Positions 63,314 to 64,000 of a DNA stretch of 64,000 bases are shown in pieces (the first letter of the stretch is position 1; the number at the start of each line of letters is the position of its first letter). Made by a program: the position numbers and the translations under genes. The stretch lies in contig NZ_JAHKRN010000011.1 of the NCBI RefSeq assembly GCF_019396385.1, forward strand, positions 1-64,000, written 5' to 3'. The DNA is from Nonomuraea harbinensis. Lineage in GTDB: Bacteria > Actinomycetota > Actinomycetes > Streptosporangiales > Streptosporangiaceae. The notes beneath the pieces are model-generated. The model did no database searches and was not told the DNA's origin. It saw only the letters and a program-made list of their open reading frames with translations.

Positions 63314-64000
63314 GTGCTGCGTCAGGCTCTACTCGCCGTCTCCCGGAGCGCGCGCGCCGAGCGCGTCATCTCCACCTCGCCGCTGACCCGCGACGTGGTC
63401 AGGCGCTACGTCGCCGACGACATCGCCCGCACGGTCGCCGAGCTGACCCGCAGGGGCCTGCTCGTCACCGTCGACCACCTGGGCGAGGACGTCCACGACA
63501 GGGCGCAGGCGGAGGGCGCCGTCCGGGCCTATCTGGAGCTGCTGCGGGTGCTGCCCGAAGGCGCCGACGTGTCGGTCAAGCTCACCGCGCTCGGGCTGCG
63601 GCTATCGGAGCAGCTCGCACTCGACAACGCCGCCACCATCTGCGAGTCCGCCGCGCTGCGGGGCATCACGCTGACCCTCGACGCCGAGGAGCACGACACC
63701 ATCCCCGGCCTCCACTCCATCCACACCACCCTGCGCAAGGAGCACCCCGGCGTGGGCGTGGTGGTGCAGGCCTACCTGCGCGACTCGGCCGAGCGCTGCG
63801 TCAAGCTGGACGGGGCCAGGGTGCGGCTGTGCAAGGGGGCCTACACCGCGCCGGGCGCCTACACCTCGGCGGCCGACATCGACCGCTCGTACGCGCGCTG
63901 CCTCAGGGTGCTGATGGGCGGCACCGGCTATCCGATGGTCGCCACCCACGATCCGCGGCTGATCGGCATCGCCGCCACCCTGGCCGTGCTGGAGGGGCGC
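63314..64000 (+). CDS. Proline dehydrogenase (3' end beyond window)
   Basis: 229 codons, open to the right edge. The sequence follows monofunctional actinobacterial PRODH (PutB type): VSRSARAERVIST, VTVDHLGEDVHD, VSVKLTALGLRLS, LTLDAEEHDTI, VVVQAYLRDSAERC and VRLCKGAYTAPG, and H-D-P at the end (MVATHDPRL). It oxidises proline to pyrroline-5-carboxylate with FAD. The remaining third, including the C-terminal R-R substrate residues, is outside the window. Usually a P5C dehydrogenase gene is adjacent. Confidence 0.92.
   Translation, partial: MLRQALLAVSRSARAERVISTSPLTRDVVRRYVADDIARTVAELTRRGLLVTVDHLGEDVHDRAQAEGAVRAYLELLRVLPEGADVSVKLTALGLRLSEQLALDNAATICESAALRGITLTLDAEEHDTIPGLHSIHTTLRKEHPGVGVVVQAYLRDSAERCVKLDGARVRLCKGAYTAPGAYTSAADIDRSYARCLRVLMGGTGYPMVATHDPRLIGIAATLAVLEGR

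Overview
The window is high-GC actinobacterial chromosome (about 70% G+C). The gene set is that of a filamentous, sporulating actinomycete: WblA, BldG, HspR, tad pilus genes next to a septum-site protein, XRE/DUF397 regulator pairs and a K+-independent H+-pyrophosphatase. From memory, the run from the class A PBP and wblA (about 3-6 kb) through crp, nth, acs, the tad genes, the helicase, bldG and hppA (about 33-35 kb) follows Streptomyces coelicolor SCO3580 down to SCO3547. Family content fits Streptosporangiaceae (Nonomuraea-like); that placement is inference.

Layout. 1-1.6 kb: accessory DNA (IS701 transposase end, a lower-GC HEPN-like protein) on the 3' side of a tRNA-Pro(CGG). 1.7-19.7 kb: housekeeping core (metallophosphoesterase, YqeY, PBP, wblA, two ArsA-type ATPases, DUF4177-RidA-Nudix-MBL run, crp, nth, CoA pyrophosphatase, MarP protease, acs, degenerate Fic). 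20.4-26.2 kb: tad/Flp locus (ssd, tadA, tadB, tadC, a Flp-like pilin, two TadE-like proteins) with tandem repeats in its intergenic gaps. 26.4-30.7 kb: arginine deiminase and a DEAD/DEAH helicase interrupted by three in-frame 90-bp repeats. 30.8-35.4 kb: bldG, its kinase/anti-sigma partner, an SDR, hppA. 35.3-46.9 kb: sixA, serB, a QueA-like protein, a two-component pair, an ABC ATPase, an SPFH protein, a TSUP transporter, Rieske and HD proteins. 46.9-49.1 kb: molybdopterin oxidoreductase. 49.2-51.9 kb: accessory patch (TraB-like membrane protein, small partner, XRE + DUF397). 52.4-55.8 kb: CapA lipoprotein, TetR, TPR and secreted proteins. 55.9-62.7 kb: heat-shock operon dnaK-grpE-dnaJ-hspR-clpB behind a promoter bracketed by two HAIR boxes. 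The right edge cuts a proline dehydrogenase.

Two signals run through the window. At least twelve start codons lack a Shine-Dalgarno sequence but have a TANNNT hexamer ending 6-7 nt upstream, the signature of leaderless transcription. Minisatellites of several periods (41, 16, about 43, 18 and 90 bp) cluster between 24.5 and 29.7 kb, around the pilus genes and the helicase. The best candidates for something undescribed are the helicase insertion, the two-tier repeat upstream of the pilin, the HEPN-like protein at the tRNA boundary and the transfer-like accessory patch at 49-52 kb.
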